64,000 bases of DNA from Todiramphus chloris collaris (taxonomy: Eukaryota; Chordata; Aves; Coraciiformes; Alcedinidae). The notes beneath the pieces are model-generated. The model saw nothing but the letters and a program-made list of their open reading frames with translations, did no database searches and was not told the DNA's origin. Below, in pieces: positions 60,901 through 64,000 of the stretch. The translations under genes and the position numbers were made by a program. The stretch covers positions 10,036,733 through 10,100,732 of the forward strand of contig JANVCC010000049.1 of NCBI GenBank assembly GCA_025345505.1, written 5' to 3'. How positions within the stretch are numbered: the stretch's first letter is position 1; every line of letters starts with the position of its first letter.

Positions 60901-63900
60901 CTTGCTGACAGGAATCCAGCAGCCAGGACACAGGCAGAAAGTGAAACCCTGCTGCTTCAGTTGAGCTGTTGCCTGCATTGGCAGCTGCCTGTGAACCAGG
61001 GCACAGGGCAGCATGTCTCACTCCCTGGAACAAACGATTTACAAGGAGAGTAGATTATGAAAACCCACAGTGCCTGATAGTTCAGATGCCTACTCCACAT
61101 CCAGTTTCAGAACGCAGACCTGAGTCCCTAGGGAACATCTGAAGGGTAGACATTTGCAATCCTGTTCATTAGTGGTTATTTAGGGCAAGAGTCAAAGTCT
61201 CAAATTCTCCCTGCATGAGACACTTTATAAAAGGTTTCTGTCCCCAGCACTCCTTCCTCTCCACCAGACTCACACACATAAAATGTTGCTGCTATAACAA
61301 ATAAGACAGAATTGATCATGACCATTGACATCATGCTGGACACAGTAGAGCTGCAAGTGTGTTAGCAGAGGTAAAGTCAGCACTTCACTGAGGTTCATGA
61401 CTTTTACAGTGGAAGTACATGAAGGATGGCGTTTCTCTTTTTTAAGTCTTTTTTCCTCAGTTTCTATTTTCCACCACATACAGACAATACTAAATTTGGA
61501 ATTCTTCAGCTGTGCACAGCAGTTATAACATGCAGTACTGTAATGCTGCCTCTTGTGATAGCTCTGAGTTTCTGGCACAGCATCTTTCTTATTAGCACAG
61601 GCCAGAAATGCAGAGAATTCCTTGGTGCAACCTAGAGACTAAATTTATTTTATGTAAATAAATGTTTTAAAATAACTTGGACTAGTGGCTAGAGCTATGC
61701 CATCAGGCATCCCAGAACACAACCACCCCTGGCAGGCTGAACGTGAGCAGCAGAACTCTAGCACAGAGCAAGCACTCCAGAAAAGCCAAAAGAAATACAG
61801 CAGACAGTACCTCAGCACCCCACCTGGGACACTGACAGTGTCATATAAAAAACAGAAAGCTTCCCTAAACAAGATAGAGAGGGAAGTCAGCATTGCTTAT
61901 AACAGTCAAAAAAATCAAGCACAAGCCACACAGGGCAACTCAGAAAAGAAAGATCACGAATATGCTGTTACTGGAAGGAACGATCCAGATACCTTCTTGA
62001 AAATAAACTGCAAAAGCAAATGAAGAAAAATAATAATAAAAAAAACAATAAAACCCCAAAAACAAACAAACAAACTAAACCATCAAAATACCTTAAACAG
62101 AAAAAAACACCAGCAACAACTTACCTCCTTGAAAACTCTATATAGCTCACAGACTGATAAAGTTACATTTGGGAGGGTATTCATTTTTATCCCTCTCACA
62201 GTTTAGCACTGACGCTGTAGAAGAATTAATTCACTGCTTCAGCTGTAAACTCCACTTGCCATCAGAGGACCAAACACTGTGCACTGTCAGGTGAAGAATG
62301 TTTGAGTCTGGGAAGTTCAGCATAATCTAGGTGGAGGAGATTCTGAACAATGCAGTGAGTGTGCCACTCAGGTCCATACTTTTTCATCTAAATCCTTCAC
62401 CAGGGAGCAAGTATTTCAGCATCCTTTCCTTTGCACAAAACTCATTTAATTCAAAATGACAGAGATGAAATGAAACACCTTCCATTTGAAGAAAGCAAAG
62501 GTCAAAAAAAATGTCTGCCTCTGGATTTAATAAATAAATAAATAAATAATGTAGGTCTAGACCATACATTGATTTAATCCTGAAGAGGTAACTAAAAAGT
62601 TTGGAAAGTCTTACAAAGCGGGCTTACAAACTGAATACCCAGACAATTGCATGCCAGAAAGCCAGGCACATGGCATGAGTAATGGGATGGCTGGGAGCTG
62701 TTCCAGTTTGCCATTTTTCTTTATTCAGTTAGGGGGTTGATTGAAACCACAAATGCAGCAAGAATATTTGATAAAGAGTGTTCATTATGAAAAGATGGCT
62801 TAAGATACAGATCCCATAAGACTGGAATATGCCCCAATCCTCTTACAGAGGTAATTGCCACAGCTCTTGTGCTCTTAACTCCCCTCACAAACTCTTCATA
62901 CTTCTGCAATATAGCTAGGTTAGCACCTAAAAAACAGTCTTCTAGAAATATGAAAAAACCAGGATGCCCACAAAGCCTCTGAGTGGCAGGCTGCTGTGTA
63001 GAGTTTGTGATGTATGTAGATGTGAGGAAAACATGCAGAAATTATCTACTACAAAATACTCAGTAACCATCCCATTATTAGATACTCTCATCATGAGAAC
63101 ATCCTCCCAACAGAGACTCGGGTATTAATATCGGTATGTTGATAGCTTCCTGTAATAACTTTGGCCTAAAAACATAAGCCGCTTTCATATTTTTAATTAT
63201 GACTGGATTTTATTCTGGGCCTATAATCCTTTTCCAGCAATTGGATTAATGCAAACAGCAATTTAAAGGAAGGAAAAAAAAATAATCCCATGGAAGCAAA
63301 ATCACCACAGCAGAGGAAAGCCACAGCCTTTGAGAAGCCCTTTGCTACAGCAGGACTCACAGAGCAAGGTCAAAGCAGAGCTTCATCAGCTCCTGCCAGC
63401 TACTACCAACATCTGCAGGACGGAGATTTGTTACGTCCATCATTTTGCTGGGGTTCTGTCCCAGGTCACCTTGCAAGAATACCTGGAAGTATAGCACTGC
63501 TCACATTGTACTCTCTGCATTGAATACACACCTTTTTTTTTTTTTCAAACTTTTTTGCATCATCTCATGTTGAGTCTTGTTTGTATTAATATAGACTCAG
63601 GACAGGCAATGACACAAGGCTACTGAGCTGATACCACCATCTTCTAACATAATTACTGTTCCAACAGAGTTTTCCATAGCCTATGAAACACTTTTTTTCT
63701 TTCTGTTCACAGCAATGTCTCTACACACTGTATACCAAGACTGACAAGAGGACACAGAGCAAACTCAGAGGAAAGCAAGCTTTGTTAGGTCTGCAGCTCC
63801 TGGAGCACCTTGCAAGTGCGGTAAATGAAACAAAGCACTATGTATTCTAATAATCATTTATTTCAATGCAGGAGAGCATCTTTCATCGCTCTTTGTCATA

Positions 63901-64000
63901 GCATGGCTTTACATGAAAACCACAGCACACAGCCCATTGCATTGCAGAAAGAGCAACAGCAGGTCTATGGGAGGAAAAACATCCGCAGCCAGCATCTTTA
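57906..64000. other. Non-coding, unique-looking stretch to the right edge
   Basis: No gene recognised. Contains a C run at 58113-58128 and an (AATA)n microsatellite at 62527-62549. Open frames near 57877-58194 (-), 60377-60752 (both strands) and 61270-62023 (both strands) overlap one another and show no recognisable domain. Confidence 0.5.
62527..62549. repeat. (AATA)n microsatellite
   Basis: TTAATAAATAAATAAATAAA followed by TAATG; about five units. Confidence 0.95.

Noticed and set aside
1..64000. tRNA, rRNA, CRISPR array, bacterial operons, phage genes
   Set aside because: I read for these patterns and saw none; the CR1 and LTR content indicates a vertebrate nuclear genome.

Overview
This window reads as bird nuclear DNA without a recognisable host gene. 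The main evidence is the large amount of CR1 LINE sequence, including copies that end in the bird-type ATTCTATG 3' repeat, and solo retroviral LTRs of bird type. By eye about 16% of the window is CR1 and about 4% is LTR. The rest is AT-leaning single-copy-looking sequence with short simple repeats. So high a CR1 share suggests a CR1-rich bird lineage (woodpeckers are the known extreme), but the sequence alone does not fix the species. I found no convincing exon, rRNA, tRNA, CRISPR array or CpG island. The window is intergenic or lies in a long intron.

Layout. 1-2280: a long minus-strand CR1 (endonuclease C-terminus, linker, reverse transcriptase) that runs off the left edge. 2281-8945: unique-looking sequence. 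8946-9603: a minus-strand solo LTR with TG...CA ends, a 7-bp terminal inverted repeat, a TATAAAAG box and a 4-bp direct repeat at its flanks. About 9926 and 12952: short CR1 3' ends. 13374-14146: a second type of solo LTR, minus strand. About 14876-15058: a purine-only tandem array interrupted by a 10-N assembly gap. 19740-20035: an AT island.

23338-32234 is the transposon-dense part. It holds a minus-strand CR1 (B), a plus-strand CR1 (C) head to head with it, a partial LTR abutting C, and a long plus-strand CR1 (D). D carries the ORF1 esterase remnant, the endonuclease and the start of the RT, but has lost the RT palm by internal deletion. A CR1 3' end (E) follows, then the second copy of the 13.4-kb LTR in opposite orientation. 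Three minus-strand CR1 pieces (G, H, I) and one older CR1-like remnant follow between 33.2 and 39.3 kb. From 39.3 to 64 kb there is only one deleted LTR remnant (57767) and simple repeats.

The coding capacity seen is all retrotransposon-derived and all broken. The copies have frameshifts and stops, substitutions in the RT catalytic box (FADD kept in A, changed in B and H), changed endonuclease residues in D, or large deletions. None looks able to move itself. I did not find a previously undescribed biological system. The items most worth a check are the paired inverted LTRs with shared open frames, the CR1 copies broken at one shared position, and the purine array at the gap.
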